The notes: generated by a model from the sequence alone, not told the origin. A DNA stretch of 64,000 nucleotides from Pantoea dispersa (GCF_014155765.1 NZ_SCKT01000003.1:379304-443303); one strand, 5' to 3'. Numbered from the stretch's first letter, positions 1 through 10,258 are shown. Numbers and translations are program-made.

Positions 1-1
1 T

Positions 2-976
2 GCGATTACGCTGGTGCTGGCGGGCTTCGCCGCGCTGGTGCAGACCGACATCAAACGCGTGCTGGCTTACTCCACCATGAGTCAGATCGGCTATATGTTC
101 CTGGCGCTGGGCGTACAGGCGTGGGACGCCGCTATTTTCCACCTGATGACCCATGCGTTCTTCAAGGCGCTGCTGTTCCTCTCCTCCGGTTCCGTGATTC
201 TGGCCTGTCATCACGAGCAGAACATTTTCAAAATGGGCGGTCTGCGTAAGAGCATCCCGCTGGTGTATGTCTGCTTCCTGGTGGGCGGTGCCGCGCTGGC
301 TGCACTGCCGCTGATTACCGCCGGCTTCTACAGTAAGGACGAGATTCTGTTCGGTGCGCTGGCTAACGGTCACATCAATCTGATGGTCGCCGGTCTGGTG
401 GGTGCATTCCTTACCTCAATCTACACCTTCCGCATGATCTTCATCGTGTTCCACGGTGAAGAGAAAATTCATGCGCATGCCGGTAAAGGCATTACGCATC
501 ACCTGCCGCTGATTGTGCTGCTGGTGCTCTCGACCTTCGTTGGCGCGCTGATTACGCCTCCGCTGGCGGGCGTGCTGCCACAGAACGAGTTTGGTGAAAC
601 CGGCAAAGTGGCGCTGGAAATCACCTCGGGTGCCGTGGCGATTATCGGTATTCTGATTGCCGCCGCGCTGTGGCTGGGCAAACGTCAGCTGGTCACCCGC
701 ATCGCCAACAGCGCGCCGGGCCGTTTCTTCGGCACCTGGTGGTTCGCGGCCTGGGGCTTCGACTGGCTGTACGACAAGGTATTTGTTAAACCGTACCTTG
801 GCATTGCCTGGCTGCTGCAGCGCGATCCGCTCAACTCCCTGATGAACCTGCCGGCGCTGCTGTCGCGCATCGGTAATAAAGGTCTGGTGGTAAGTGAGAA
901 CGGCTATCTGCGCTGGTATATCGCGTCGATGAGCGTCGGTGCCGTGGTGGTGCTGGCGCTGATGCTGGTGATTTAA
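2..976 (+). CDS. nuoL: NADH-quinone oxidoreductase subunit L, 3' part
   Basis: C-terminal 324 residues of NuoL, the antiporter-like membrane subunit at the far end of the proton-pumping arm of respiratory complex I. The frame is open from the window edge, so the true start lies outside. Visible are the conserved [19 protein letters not shown] stretch, several hydrophobic helices, a long amphipathic segment and a last membrane helix before the stop. nuoM and nuoN follow on the same strand, as in the usual nuo operon. The roughly 200-bp spacer to nuoM is typical for enterobacteria and holds a 7-bp GC stem (989-995 with 1007-1013) without a T tract. Confidence 0.97.
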   Translation, partial: AITLVLAGFAALVQTDIKRVLAYSTMSQIGYMFLALGVQAWDAAIFHLMTHAFFKALLFLSSGSVILACHHEQNIFKMGGLRKSIPLVYVCFLVGGAALAALPLITAGFYSKDEILFGALANGHINLMVAGLVGAFLTSIYTFRMIFIVFHGEEKIHAHAGKGITHHLPLIVLLVLSTFVGALITPPLAGVLPQNEFGETGKVALEITSGAVAIIGILIAAALWLGKRQLVTRIANSAPGRFFGTWWFAAWGFDWLYDKVFVKPYLGIAWLLQRDPLNSLMNLPALLSRIGNKGLVVSENGYLRWYIASMSVGAVVVLALMLVI

Positions 977-1184
977 CGATTGATGAGCGGGGCGCGCGAT
1001 GGTTTAGCGCCCCACGTAAGAATGTTCAAAATTGTCTGATGCACGGGTGAGATCAACGCAGTCAGTTTGGTGTTCGCCAGCGCAGCAACCGGCGCGTAGT
1101 AATACGTGAACGTTGCCCGCGTGGGCGAGGCGAAACAGGCGCGTCCGATAGCCTGAACGAAGACGAAAATAGGGAATGTACGCC

Positions 1185-2705
1185 GTGTTATTACCTTGGC
1201 TAATAATTATACCCTTTGTTGGGGGCTTGCTTTGCTGGCTGGCTGAGCGCCTTGGCGCGAAGGTGCCGCGCTGGATTGCCCTGATCACCATGGGGCTGAC
1301 GCTGGCGCTGGGCCTGCAGCTGTGGCTGCAGGGCGGCTATTCGCTGACGCAGGCTGCGGGCCTGCCGCAGTGGCAGTCGACTTTCCTGGTGTCGTGGATC
1401 CCACGCTTTGGCATTAATTTCCATCTGGCGCTGGATGGCCTGTCGCTGCTGATGGTGGTGCTGACCGGCCTGCTGGGTTTGATGGCGGTACTCTGCTCGT
1501 GGAATGAAATCGAAAAGTATCAGGGCTTCTTCCACCTCAACCTGATGTGGATTCTCGGCGGCGTGATCGGCGTGTTCCTCGCCATCGACATGTTCCTGTT
1601 CTTCTTCTTCTGGGAAATGATGCTGGTGCCGATGTACTTCCTCATCGCGCTCTGGGGTCACAAAGCGTCTGACGGGAAAACCCGTATCAGCGCGGCAACC
1701 AAATTCTTCATCTATACCCAGGCGTCAGGTCTGGTGATGCTGATTGCCATTCTGGCGCTGGTGTTTGTGCACTACAACGCCACTGGCGTCTGGACGTTCA
1801 GCTATGAAGAGCTGCTGAAAACGCCAATGTCACACACCGTTGAGTATCTGCTGATGCTCGGCTTCTTCATCGCCTTTGCGGTGAAAATGCCGGTGGTGCC
1901 GCTGCACGGCTGGCTGCCGGATGCCCACAGCCAGGCACCGACCGCTGGTTCGGTTGACCTTGCCGGTATCCTGCTGAAAACTGCGGCTTACGGCCTGCTG
2001 CGTTTTAGCCTGCCGCTGTTCCCGAATGCCTCGGCGGAGTTCGCACCGATCGCCATGTGGCTCGGCATCATCGGTATCTTCTACGGCGCGTGGATGGCGT
2101 TCTCGCAGACCGATATCAAACGCCTGATCGCTTACACCTCGATTTCGCACATGGGCTTTGTGCTGATTGCCATCTACACCGGCAGCCAGCTGGCGTTCCA
2201 GGGCGCGGTGGTGCAGATGATTGCGCACGGCCTGTCGGCCGCGGCGCTGTTCATCCTGTGCGGTCAGCTGTATGAACGTCTGCATACCCGTGACATGCGC
2301 CAGATGGGCGGCCTGTGGTCGCGCATCAAGTGGATTCCGGGCCTGTCGCTGTTCTTTGCCGTGGCTAACCTCGGTATGCCGGGCACCGGTAACTTTGTGG
2401 GTGAGTTCATGATTCTGACCGGCAGCTATCAGGTGGTGCCGTTGATTATCGTGATTGCCACCTTCGGCCTGGTATTTGCCTCGGTGTACTCGCTGATCAT
2501 GATGCAGCGCGCTTACTACGGCGAAGCCAAATCAAAAGAGCCGCTGGCTGGAATGTCGCCGCGCGAATTCCTGACCATCGGTGTACTGGTCGTGCTGCTG
2601 GTGCTGCTGGGCGTTTACCCGCAGCCAATCCTCGACACGTCCCATGCTGCGATGAGCAATATTCAGCAGTGGTTTACCGCTTCAATTTCAACTACAAGGC
2701 CGTAA
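1185..2705 (+). CDS. nuoM: NADH-quinone oxidoreductase subunit M
   Basis: Second antiporter-like subunit of complex I, an inner-membrane proton channel with about 14 helices. The protein follows E. coli NuoM nearly throughout, including the FFFFFWEMMLVPMYF helix with its key glutamate and the HGWLPDAHSQAPTAGS loop. The reading frame is open from an ATG at 1176, but the AGGG Shine-Dalgarno at 1171-1174 is too close to that codon. GTG at 1185 gives normal spacing and the usual N-terminus (LLPWLI), hence 506 residues. nuoN starts 6 bp after the stop. Confidence 0.96.
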   Translation: MLLPWLIIIPFVGGLLCWLAERLGAKVPRWIALITMGLTLALGLQLWLQGGYSLTQAAGLPQWQSTFLVSWIPRFGINFHLALDGLSLLMVVLTGLLGLMAVLCSWNEIEKYQGFFHLNLMWILGGVIGVFLAIDMFLFFFFWEMMLVPMYFLIALWGHKASDGKTRISAATKFFIYTQASGLVMLIAILALVFVHYNATGVWTFSYEELLKTPMSHTVEYLLMLGFFIAFAVKMPVVPLHGWLPDAHSQAPTAGSVDLAGILLKTAAYGLLRFSLPLFPNASAEFAPIAMWLGIIGIFYGAWMAFSQTDIKRLIAYTSISHMGFVLIAIYTGSQLAFQGAVVQMIAHGLSAAALFILCGQLYERLHTRDMRQMGGLWSRIKWIPGLSLFFAVANLGMPGTGNFVGEFMILTGSYQVVPLIIVIATFGLVFASVYSLIMMQRAYYGEAKSKEPLAGMSPREFLTIGVLVVLLVLLGVYPQPILDTSHAAMSNIQQWFTASISTTRP

Positions 2706-2711
2706 TTCGCC

Positions 2712-4169
2712 ATGACAATAACTCCTCAACAATTGATCGCGTTGCTACCGCTGTTAATCGTCGGATTGACGGTGGTGGTTGTGATGCTGTCCATTGCGTG
2801 GCGACGCAACCACTTTGTTAATGCCACGCTGACGGTCATCGGTCTTAACCTCGCGCTGCTGTCGCTGTGGTTTGTGGGCCACGTGGGCGCCATGGATGTC
2901 ACGCCGCTGCTGCGCGTGGATGGCTATTCGATGTTCTATACCGCGCTGGTGATGCTGGCGAGTCTGGCAACCTGCACCTTTGCTTATCCGTGGCTGGCCG
3001 GTTTCCCGGATAACAAAGATGAGTTCTATCTGCTGGTGCTGATTGCGGCGCTGGGCGGGATTGTGCTGGCCAGCGCCAACCATCTGGCGGCGCTGTTCAT
3101 CGGTATCGAACTGCTGTCGCTGCCACTGTTTGGTCTCATCGGCTACGCCTTCCGTCAGAAGCGCTCGCTGGAAGCGGCGCTGAAGTACATGATTCTGTCG
3201 GCTGCGGCCTCCTCGTTCCTGATCTTCGGTATTGCGCTGGTCTACGCCGATTCCGGCAGCCTGAGCTTTGTGCAGCTCGGCAAGAGCCTGAATGACAGCA
3301 TGATTCAGCAGCCGCTGCTGCTGGTCGGGCTGGGCATGATGATCATCGGTCTTGGCTTTAAGCTGTCGCTGGTGCCGTTCCATCTGTGGACGCCAGACGT
3401 TTATCAGGGCGCGCCGGCTCCGGTCTCGACCTTCCTCGCCACCGCCAGCAAAATCGCTATCTTTGCGGTCATCATGCGTCTGTTCATGTACGCACCGGTA
3501 ACCGACAGTGAAGCGGTGCGCACCGTGCTGGGTGTGATTGCCTTCGTCTCGATCCTGTTCGGTAACCTGATGGCGATTTCGCAGAGCAACATCAAGCGTC
3601 TGCTCGGTTATTCATCTATCGCGCATCTTGGCTATCTGCTGGTGGCGCTGATTGCGGTGAAAACCCATCAGCTGTCGCTGGAAACCGCCGGTGTCTATCT
3701 GGCTGGTTACCTGTTCAGCAGCCTCGGCGCTTTCGGTGTAGTCAGCCTGATGTCGAGCCCGTACCGTGGTCCGGATGCGGATACGCTTTACTCGTATCGC
3801 GGTCTGTTCTGGCATCGTCCGATTCTCTCCGCCGTGATGACGGTGATGATGCTGTCGCTGGCCGGTATCCCGATGACGCTGGGCTTTATCGGTAAGTTTT
3901 ACGTCATCGCGTCTGGTGTTAACGCGCATCTGTGGTGGCTGACCGCGGCGGTTGTCGCCGGTAGCGCCATTGGTCTGTACTACTACCTGCGCGTTACGGT
4001 GAGCCTGTACCTCAGCCCGCCGGAACTGCACACTCGTGATACTCCAGCCAACTGGGCGTTCACCGCCGGTGGTGTGGTGGTGCTGATCTCCGCCATCCTC
4101 GTGTTGCTGCTCGGTGTTTATCCGCAGCCGCTCATCACGCTGGTGCAGCTGGCCCAGCCGCTGATGTAA
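2712..4169 (+). CDS. nuoN: NADH-quinone oxidoreductase subunit N
   Basis: Third antiporter-like subunit of complex I, next to the small membrane subunits at the quinone side. At 485 residues it matches the length of E. coli NuoN and begins with the same MTITPQ sequence. It has about 14 membrane helices and the conserved [19 protein letters not shown] segment. It is the last gene of the nuo operon, 6 bp after nuoM and followed at once by a strong terminator. Confidence 0.97.
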   Translation: MTITPQQLIALLPLLIVGLTVVVVMLSIAWRRNHFVNATLTVIGLNLALLSLWFVGHVGAMDVTPLLRVDGYSMFYTALVMLASLATCTFAYPWLAGFPDNKDEFYLLVLIAALGGIVLASANHLAALFIGIELLSLPLFGLIGYAFRQKRSLEAALKYMILSAAASSFLIFGIALVYADSGSLSFVQLGKSLNDSMIQQPLLLVGLGMMIIGLGFKLSLVPFHLWTPDVYQGAPAPVSTFLATASKIAIFAVIMRLFMYAPVTDSEAVRTVLGVIAFVSILFGNLMAISQSNIKRLLGYSSIAHLGYLLVALIAVKTHQLSLETAGVYLAGYLFSSLGAFGVVSLMSSPYRGPDADTLYSYRGLFWHRPILSAVMTVMMLSLAGIPMTLGFIGKFYVIASGVNAHLWWLTAAVVAGSAIGLYYYLRVTVSLYLSPPELHTRDTPANWAFTAGGVVVLISAILVLLLGVYPQPLITLVQLAQPLM

Positions 4170-4187
4170 ACAGCGCGTCATATTCAC

Positions 4188-4215
4188 AATCAGGCCTGCG
4201 GGCCTGATTTTTTTT
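4188..4215 (+). terminator. nuo operon terminator
   Basis: A perfect 9-bp stem (AATCAGGCC with GGCCTGATT, loop TGCG) is followed by a run of eight T, 19 bp after the nuoN stop. This is a standard intrinsic terminator and marks the end of the nuo transcript. Confidence 0.93.
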
Positions 4216-4344
4216 GCCTGCAATTTGAGAGTTTGATCACATTGCTCCGCGTGTCCGCCCCTGTTACGTGCTGCCCACTGCGTTTAGCGCATGCGCTGTG
4301 ATAGGCTGTGAAGATCACTTTTTTCGCTCAGACAAGGAAGCACG

Positions 4345-4797
4345 ATGGATATGCAATGGCTTGATTGCCACCACAGTGAACTGACCGCGCAGCAGCTGTA
4401 TACCGTGCTGGCGCTGCGCAATCAGGTGTTTATCGTCGAACAGGCCTGTCCGTATCAGGATATAGATGGCCAGGATTTGACAGCTGATAACCGCCATCTG
4501 CTGGGCTTTCTTGATGGCAAACTGCTGGCGTATGCGCGTCTCCTGACGCCCGCGCTGGCTTCCTCGCCGGTGACCATTGGTCGGGTGATTGTGTCGGAAG
4601 AGGCGCGCGGCCTGAAATTGGGCTATCGGCTGATGGAGCAGGCGCTGAACAGCTGCGAACAGCACTGGCCGCAGCGGGCGGTGTATCTGTCCGCGCAGGC
4701 GCATCTGGAAGGCTTTTATGGTCGCCTGGGCTTCCGGGCGGTCACGGACGTTTATCTGGAAGATAATATTCCGCACGTCGGCATGCAGAAAAACTAA
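4345..4797 (+). CDS. elaA: GNAT-family N-acetyltransferase ElaA
   Basis: A 150-residue acetyltransferase-fold protein close to E. coli ElaA (153 aa). Visible motifs are the N-terminal LRNQVFIVEQACPYQDIDGQD segment, split here as LRNQVF and VEQACPYQDIDG, the central IGRVIVSEEARG strand with the acetyl-CoA loop after it, and the C-terminal FYGRLGF motif. The substrate of the family is not known. The ATG at 4345 is preceded by AAGGAAG. An 8-bp stem (4798-4805 with 4812-4819) lies right after the stop and is shared with the convergent opgD gene; it has no T tract. Confidence 0.94.
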   Translation: MDMQWLDCHHSELTAQQLYTVLALRNQVFIVEQACPYQDIDGQDLTADNRHLLGFLDGKLLAYARLLTPALASSPVTIGRVIVSEEARGLKLGYRLMEQALNSCEQHWPQRAVYLSAQAHLEGFYGRLGFRAVTDVYLEDNIPHVGMQKN

Positions 4798-4825
4798 CGG
4801 CGAGGTGTTGGCCTCGCCGTGCAGG

Positions 4826-6484
4826 TTAGCCCGGCGTCATCTGCCGGTCGTCGGTGTACTTGCGCTGATCGGGCGGTGGCGGGAAGTACTGATACAGCCA
4901 GGTTTCGCTCAGCGTCTCATCTTTGGTGCGCAGGAACAGGCGCATATCCACCGGTTTGGTTGAGTCGCTGTTCGGGTACCAGTCAAACAGGATACGGTAA
5001 CCTTTCAGCGGTTCGACGTAGAGGATCTCCACCTGTTTGAAGGTGCCGGACGATACGGTAATCACCGGTTCGATACCTTTCGGCGCGGCCGCCTGCAGGT
5101 CGCCGCCAATGAAATCGATAGCAAAGCGGCGGCACCACTGGTCCGGGAAGTGTTCGCCCGGTGCCCAGCCTTCCGGGAAGCCACCAATACCAGTGCGCGT
5201 GGCATCAACGCGGGCCAGACCGCTGCGTACTGGCGGCAGCTGGCTCCAGTAGAGTTTGTACTGGAAATTAAATTCGCTGCCAGCTTTGACCGGCTCGGCC
5301 GGCTGCCAGAAGCAGACGATGTTATCCAGCGTTTCCCCGGTTGTCGGGATCTCCATCAGGTTGATGGCGCCTTTACCCCATTTACCGATCGGCTCCACCC
5401 ACAGGCTGGGGCGTTTGTCATACCAGCCAATCACGTCCTGATAATCTTTGAAATCATGATTCAGCTGCAGCAGACCGAAGCCGCGCGGGTTTTCATCCTG
5501 ATAGGCATTGAACTGCAGGCGCTGTGGGTTATTCAGCGGACGGGCAATCCACTCGCCGCTGCCGCTCCACATCGCCAGGCGATCGGAGTCATGAATCTGC
5601 GGATGATAGGTATTGCACATGCGGCGTTCGTTGGTGCCGCAGCTGAACATGCTGGTCATTGGCGCAATACCGAGCTGACGAATCTCGTTGCGCGCAAACA
5701 GGTGGTTTTCCACCTCCATCACCACGCGTTTTTCTTCGCAGTGGATGGTGAATTTGTAGGCACCGGTGACGCTGGCCCCGTCCAGCAGTGCATACACCAC
5801 AAAGGTGGTGTCTTCAGCTTTGGGTGTTTCGAACCAGAAGGCGGTGAAGTCGGGAAACTCTTCCTGGCCATTGCTAAAGGTGTTAACCGCGACGCCACGG
5901 GCTGACAGGCCATATTGGTAGGTTTCATCTACCGCGCGGAAGTAGCTGGCACCGAGGAAAGAAACGATGTCGCGTCGCGCCAGCTCCGGTTTTTTAAAGG
6001 CGCGGAAACCGGCAAAGCCGAGGTCGGTTTTACCCACCAGCTGCTGGGTATCCACGTTGGCGTTGTGATAATTAAACAGTTCCGGACGGAAGTGGATTTC
6101 CCGCGCCTCGCGGCTGGCGGCGTCCACGGAGAACATGCGAATGCGGCGCTTAAAGCCCATGCCAACGTGGAAGAACTGCACATCCAGCTCGCGGTCGGCG
6201 ATGTTGTTCCACAGTGAGTGGTTAGCGTCGTACTGAATTTCGTTATACGCTTGCGGTGTCAGATTGGCCAGGGTCGCGGGCAGGGGGCCGGGCGCGCCGC
6301 CCCAGGGCTGTTTGGCCAGCGCCGCGGCTTTCTTTTTCAGCACATCGAAATCGAAGCGCACGGCGGTTCCGTCGGCGATGCCATCATCGGCCCAGGCGGA
6401 CTGCGCAAACAGCGAGGAGAGCCCGGTCATGCCGCTAACGGCAGAGAGGGCCATGGACGCTTTCATAAATTTTCTACGATTCAT
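4826..6484 (-). CDS. opgD: Periplasmic glucans biosynthesis protein OpgD (MdoD)
   Basis: OpgD shapes the backbone of osmoregulated periplasmic glucans and is a paralogue of OpgG. The 552-residue protein matches E. coli OpgD (551 aa) along its length. It begins [10 protein letters not shown], a twin-arginine signal followed by a hydrophobic stretch and an AWA-type cleavage site near residue 32, so it should leave by the Tat system already folded. The frame stays open another 261 bp upstream, but homology and the Tat motif fix the start at 6484. Unusually for an E. coli reader, the gene lies between elaA and elaB; in E. coli K-12 it is elsewhere. It diverges from elaB across 288 bp. Confidence 0.95.
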   Translation of the reverse strand: MNRRKFMKASMALSAVSGMTGLSSLFAQSAWADDGIADGTAVRFDFDVLKKKAAALAKQPWGGAPGPLPATLANLTPQAYNEIQYDANHSLWNNIADRELDVQFFHVGMGFKRRIRMFSVDAASREAREIHFRPELFNYHNANVDTQQLVGKTDLGFAGFRAFKKPELARRDIVSFLGASYFRAVDETYQYGLSARGVAVNTFSNGQEEFPDFTAFWFETPKAEDTTFVVYALLDGASVTGAYKFTIHCEEKRVVMEVENHLFARNEIRQLGIAPMTSMFSCGTNERRMCNTYHPQIHDSDRLAMWSGSGEWIARPLNNPQRLQFNAYQDENPRGFGLLQLNHDFKDYQDVIGWYDKRPSLWVEPIGKWGKGAINLMEIPTTGETLDNIVCFWQPAEPVKAGSEFNFQYKLYWSQLPPVRSGLARVDATRTGIGGFPEGWAPGEHFPDQWCRRFAIDFIGGDLQAAAPKGIEPVITVSSGTFKQVEILYVEPLKGYRILFDWYPNSDSTKPVDMRLFLRTKDETLSETWLYQYFPPPPDQRKYTDDRQMTPG

Positions 6485-6772
6485 GCCGGAAATCTTTTCC
6501 TTAGCTGCTCGGGTGTATTGAGGCTGTCGCAAGACATTTAGCGTCAGGCTACAGGGGGTTACGACAGTGGCGAAAATAAAAAATTCAGTCCGCTGAAAAT
6601 TTATCAGATTAATCAAATAAACGAAGCACAATTCCGCGTGCAACGCCCCGGATGACATAACTTTGCGTTCAGCGCGGCAAAAAGCGCAGTCAGCGGATGA
6701 CGGCGCGGCGCAAAAACGCGATTTATGACTATAGTTAATCGACACCGCATTTAAACATGGAGGATTGTGAAC

Positions 6773-7081
6773 ATGTCATCTACCGATCAATTTGAAACCC
6801 GTCTTGATGACGATCTGGCGCTGCTGACGGAAACGCTGGAAGAAGTCCTGCGCTCCTCGGGCGATCCGGCGGACCAGAAATATATCGAACTGAAGCAGAA
6901 AGCCGAGCAGGCGCTGGAAGACGTGAAGAATCGCGTAAGCCAGGCGTCCGACAGCTATTACTACCGTGCCAAACAGGCGGCGTATCGTGCTGACGATTAC
7001 GTGCATGAAAAACCGTGGCAGGGCATTGGTATCGGTGCGGCTGCCGGTCTGTTTGTTGGCCTGCTGCTGGCGCGCCGTTAA
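6773..7081 (+). CDS. elaB: ElaB, tail-anchored ribosome-associated protein (YqjD family)
   Basis: A 102-residue protein nearly identical in plan to E. coli ElaB: an acidic helical N-terminal half, the motif [14 protein letters not shown], the HEKPWQGIG segment, then one C-terminal membrane helix ending in ARR. Family members are inner-membrane tail-anchored proteins made in stationary phase and reported to bind ribosomes. A GTG two codons earlier is in frame, but TGGAGGA at 6758-6764 fits the ATG at 6773 (8-nt spacing). An 8-bp GC stem (7089-7096 with 7103-7110) after the stop may be a weak terminator. Confidence 0.95.
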   Translation: MSSTDQFETRLDDDLALLTETLEEVLRSSGDPADQKYIELKQKAEQALEDVKNRVSQASDSYYYRAKQAAYRADDYVHEKPWQGIGIGAAAGLFVGLLLARR

Positions 7082-7234
7082 TCCCCGTGGGCGCGATGTT
7101 CGTCGCGCCCGATTCCTGCTTTCCCGCTGTTTCCTTTCCGCATCGCGATTAACCCGCTATTTCGCACCGGCGGCGATTGTGTTTCGCCTGCGCGCTCCCT
7201 ACAGTGAAAGCCACAGGGATAAGGAGAAGAGATC

Positions 7235-8431
7235 GTGATACGTGTCGAAATGCTCTCAACGGGCGATGAAGTGTTACATGGGCAGATTGTCGATACCAAC
7301 GCCGCGTGGCTGGCCGATGTGCTGTTTCAGCACGGCCTGCCGATGACCAGTCGCAGCACGGTCGGCGATGCGATGAGCTCGCTGGTTGAAGCGCTACAGA
7401 GTCGCAGTCAGGTTGCCGACGTGCTGATCGTGAACGGCGGTCTTGGGCCGACCAGCGACGATCTTAGCGCGCAGGCAGCGGCCACCGCCAGCGGCAGCGA
7501 ACTGGTGCTGCAACAGGCGTGGCTGGAGAAGATGGAAGCCTGGTTTGCCAGCCGCGGGCGGCTCATGGCACCCAGTAATCGCAAGCAGGCGGAGATTCCG
7601 GCGAATGCCGAGTTGATCGATAACCCGGTCGGCACCGCCTGTGGGTTTGCCCTGCAGCTTAATCGCTGCTGGATTTTCTTCACCCCCGGCGTGCCGTCAG
7701 AATTCAAAGTGATGGTTGAGCAGCAGATTATTCCGCGTCTTAAGGCGCGTTTTACGTTGCCAGAACCCCCGCTGTGCCTGCGTCTGACCACCTTTGGTCG
7801 CGGCGAGAGCGATATCGCCGCCGAGCTTGAACCGCTGCCGCTGCCGGAAGGCGTCGTGATGGGCTACCGTTCGTCGATGCCCATCATTGAGATTAAACTG
7901 ACCGGCCCGGCCAGCCAGCGCGTGGCGATGGAGCAGGTGTGGCAGCAGGTTAAGTTACTGCTGGCCGAGTGCACCATTTTTGAAGGCTTTGAAGGATTGC
8001 CGGCCGTGCTGGCGCGGGAACTGCACGATCGCGGCTTCCGCCTTGCTCTGAGCGAACAATACACGGCCGGGTTGCTGCACTGGCAACTGGCCGCCGCGCA
8101 GGTGCCGCTTAGTGCCGCCGAGCTGCTGCCGGCACATGAGGAGTCGCTGGAAGCGCAGGTTACGCGTACGCGTCAGTTAGCCGCTCAGCAGGGTACGGTG
8201 CTTGCCTTGTCGGTTGGTGATCTGCAGGAAGGGGAAGTGTCGATTGCGCTGCATACACCGGAAGCCAGCTGGGGCCAGCGGGTGAAATTTACCCACGGGC
8301 GGCACAATCTGGAAACCCGGCAGAAAGTGGTGGCGATGATGGCGATGAATATGCTGCGCCGCTGGCTGCACGGCAGTGAAGTCAGTACCGGTCACGGCTG
8401 GATTGATGTTCTGGAGACGGTGAAGAGCTAA
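7235..8431 (+). CDS. yfaY: CinA-like nicotinamide-nucleotide amidohydrolase family protein YfaY
   Basis: A 398-residue protein close to E. coli YfaY (400 aa). The N-terminal two thirds form the CinA/MoaB-like domain (STGDEVLHGQIVDTNAAW, NGGLGPTSDDL, FTPGVPSEFK). The C-terminal part corresponds to the PncC-like amidohydrolase domain but is diverged, with no clear catalytic Ser-Lys pair seen, as in E. coli YfaY. Its enzymatic role is therefore uncertain. The start is GTG at 7235 with AAGGAG 8 nt upstream. The gene is alone on its strand and is followed by a repeat-rich 363-bp spacer before yfaE. Confidence 0.92.
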   Translation: MIRVEMLSTGDEVLHGQIVDTNAAWLADVLFQHGLPMTSRSTVGDAMSSLVEALQSRSQVADVLIVNGGLGPTSDDLSAQAAATASGSELVLQQAWLEKMEAWFASRGRLMAPSNRKQAEIPANAELIDNPVGTACGFALQLNRCWIFFTPGVPSEFKVMVEQQIIPRLKARFTLPEPPLCLRLTTFGRGESDIAAELEPLPLPEGVVMGYRSSMPIIEIKLTGPASQRVAMEQVWQQVKLLLAECTIFEGFEGLPAVLARELHDRGFRLALSEQYTAGLLHWQLAAAQVPLSAAELLPAHEESLEAQVTRTRQLAAQQGTVLALSVGDLQEGEVSIALHTPEASWGQRVKFTHGRHNLETRQKVVAMMAMNMLRRWLHGSEVSTGHGWIDVLETVKS

Positions 8432-8465
8432 CCCGATTGTGCTGGCGGTCATCATCAGCAAGGTC

Positions 8466-8570
8466 AGAGGGGAAGTTGAGCACGCCCGGAACGGCAAAAC
8501 CCGCTCCCTGCGGGCCTCGACACGCGGCATCCTTGCCGCGTGACGTCCGGCTTAGCTCAACATCCCCTCT
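8466..8570. repeat. Palindromic intergenic repeat A
   Basis: A 105-bp element bounded by 16-bp inverted arms, 8466-8481 and 8555-8570, that differ at one position (AGAGGGGA[A/T]GTTGAGC). The inside holds a second short palindrome, CGCGGCA at 8524-8530 with TGCCGCG at 8534-8540. It lies in the convergent yfaY-yfaE spacer and contains no plausible gene. The form is that of a small non-coding mobile or fold-back element. Confidence 0.7.
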
Positions 8571-8642
8571 TCCCGTTAGCATTGGTGTCGCTGCAGGGTG
8601 ACGTTCTGTTACCGCAATGAAGAAGCCTGATAGGGCGTGGGG

Positions 8643-8733
8643 GAGGTTGCCGCTTGCAGCAGCCTCCGCGCCAGGACGGCGCGGCGGCAGGCTCCAGGGA
8701 TGGATTTACGCCGGTGCAGCAAGCGGCAACCTC
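8643..8733. repeat. Palindromic intergenic repeat B
   Basis: A 91-bp element with perfect 15-bp inverted arms, GAGGTTGCCGCTTGC at 8643-8657 and its complement at 8719-8733. Inside is a smaller hairpin, CGCGCC at 8667-8672 with GGCGCG at 8678-8683. It sits 72 bp after repeat A but shares no obvious sequence with it. A folded transcript would form one long branched stem. No coding content is seen. Confidence 0.7.
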
Positions 8734-8794
8734 TCTGACGACCTGTATGGATGTTGCAGCATTAAAGGACTTTTGGTTTTGGTGTAGCGGCAGG

Positions 8795-9055
8795 TTACAG
8801 CTCGATCTCAATCTCCCCTCTGGCCTTACAACAGCAGGGCAGAATCTCGCCCTGCTGAATAAACGCCAGTGGGGTTTCCGCATAATCCACTTCGCCTTTC
8901 AGCAAACGCATGCGGCAGGAGCCGCAGTAGCCTTCGCGACACTGAAACTCGACGCACACATTGTGTGCTTCCAGCGTTGTCAGCAGATTAGGGTGTTCGT
9001 CTGCGCACTCCAGCCGGGAGCCGGAGCTGCGCAGGATGACCACGGAACGGCTCAT
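8795..9055 (-). CDS. yfaE: 2Fe-2S ferredoxin-like protein YfaE
   Basis: An 86-residue plant-type ferredoxin that maintains the diferric-tyrosyl radical cofactor of ribonucleotide reductase subunit NrdB in E. coli. The cluster ligands are visible as C-x4-C-x2-C in the motif QCREGYCGSC and a further cysteine in LPCCCKA. It follows nrdB by 2 bp and is the last gene of the nrdA-nrdB-yfaE operon, so enzyme and maintenance factor are made together. Confidence 0.95.
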   Translation of the reverse strand: MSRSVVILRSSGSRLECADEHPNLLTTLEAHNVCVEFQCREGYCGSCRMRLLKGEVDYAETPLAFIQQGEILPCCCKARGEIEIEL

Positions 9056-9057
9056 GC

Positions 9058-10188
9058 TTACAGCTGGAAATCGTTGAAGTCGTCTTCGCCCACTTCGGAG
9101 TCGATCTGACCCACCAGATAGGAGCTCACTTCAACTTCCTGCGGCGCCACCTGCACGTTATCTGACACCAGCCACGAGTTAATCCATGGAATCGGGTTAG
9201 AACGCGTCTGGAACGGCAGATCAAGACCCACCGCCTGCATGCGGATATTGGTGATGTACTCAATGTACTGGCACAGAATGTCCTTGTTCAGACCAATCAT
9301 TGAGCCGCCGCTGAACAGATACTCAGCCCACTCTTTTTCCTGCTCGGCTGCTTTCTTAAACAGGTCGAAGCACTCGTCGCGGCACTCGGCGGCGATCTCT
9401 TTCATTTCAGGATCGTCTTCACCGGTACGCATTAGATTCAGCATATGCTGAGTGCCGGTCAGGTGCAGCGCTTCGTCACGGGCAATCAGACGAATAATCT
9501 TGGCGTTGCCTTCCATCAGTTCGCGCTCGGCGAAGGCGAATGAGCAGGCAAAGCTGACGTAGAAGCGAATCGCTTCCAGCGCGTTAACGCTCATCAGGCA
9601 GATATACAGTTGCTTCTTCAGCGCACGCAGATTCACGGTCACGCTCTTGCCCGCCACCTGATGCGTGCCTTCACCCAGCAGATGCCAGTAGTTGGTCATC
9701 TCGATCAGATCATCGTAATACTTCGAGATATCCTGCGCGCGCGCCAGAATCTGCTCGTTAGTCACGATGTCATCAAACACCAGTGACGGATCGTTGACGA
9801 TATTACGGATGATGTGGGTGTACGAGCGTGAGTGGATGGTCTCGGAGAACGCCCAGGTTTCTACCCAGGTTTCCAGCTCGGGAATCGAGATCAGCGGTAG
9901 CAGCGCCACGTTCGGGCTGCGGCCCTGAATGGAATCCAGCAGCGTCTGATACTTCAGGTTACTGATGAAGATGTGCTTCTCGTGCTCCGGCAGCGCCTGA
10001 TAGTCGATGCGATCGCGCGAGACGTCAACCTCTTCCGGACGCCAGAAGAAAGAGAGCTGCTTCTCGATCAGCTTTTCAAAAATGTCGTATTTCTGCTGGT
10101 CGAAACGGGCAACGTTCACTGACTGGCCGAAGAACATCGGCTCTTTCAGCTGGTCATTTTTGTTCTGTGAGAAAGTAGTGTAAGCCAT
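9058..10188 (-). CDS. nrdB: Class Ia ribonucleoside-diphosphate reductase, beta subunit
   Basis: The radical-generating subunit R2 of the aerobic enzyme that makes deoxyribonucleotides. At 376 residues it has exactly the E. coli length. The motif [10 protein letters not shown] carries iron ligands Glu115 and His118 and the radical Tyr122, and the C-terminal tail ([10 protein letters not shown]) that docks on NrdA is intact. The frame stays open upstream to 10266, but MAYTTFSQ at 10188 is the family start. Two hairpins separate it from nrdA. Confidence 0.98.
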   Translation of the reverse strand: MAYTTFSQNKNDQLKEPMFFGQSVNVARFDQQKYDIFEKLIEKQLSFFWRPEEVDVSRDRIDYQALPEHEKHIFISNLKYQTLLDSIQGRSPNVALLPLISIPELETWVETWAFSETIHSRSYTHIIRNIVNDPSLVFDDIVTNEQILARAQDISKYYDDLIEMTNYWHLLGEGTHQVAGKSVTVNLRALKKQLYICLMSVNALEAIRFYVSFACSFAFAERELMEGNAKIIRLIARDEALHLTGTQHMLNLMRTGEDDPEMKEIAAECRDECFDLFKKAAEQEKEWAEYLFSGGSMIGLNKDILCQYIEYITNIRMQAVGLDLPFQTRSNPIPWINSWLVSDNVQVAPQEVEVSSYLVGQIDSEVGEDDFNDFQL

Positions 10189-10209
10189 GACTAAGTCCAA
10201 AAGTGAAAC

Positions 10210-10258
10210 GGGCCAGCCGCTGCTGGCCCAGACACGATAAGGCGCCCGCAGGCGCCTT
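10210..10258 (-). other. Paired hairpins between nrdA and nrdB
   Basis: Two perfect 8-bp stems lie in the 74-bp gap: 10239-10246 with 10251-10258 (AAGGCGCC arms, read first in the transcript) and 10210-10217 with 10222-10229 (GGGCCAGC arms). Neither is followed by a long U tract, so full termination is not expected. They could protect the nrdA end of the message or set the ratio of the two subunits; this is inference. Confidence 0.6.
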
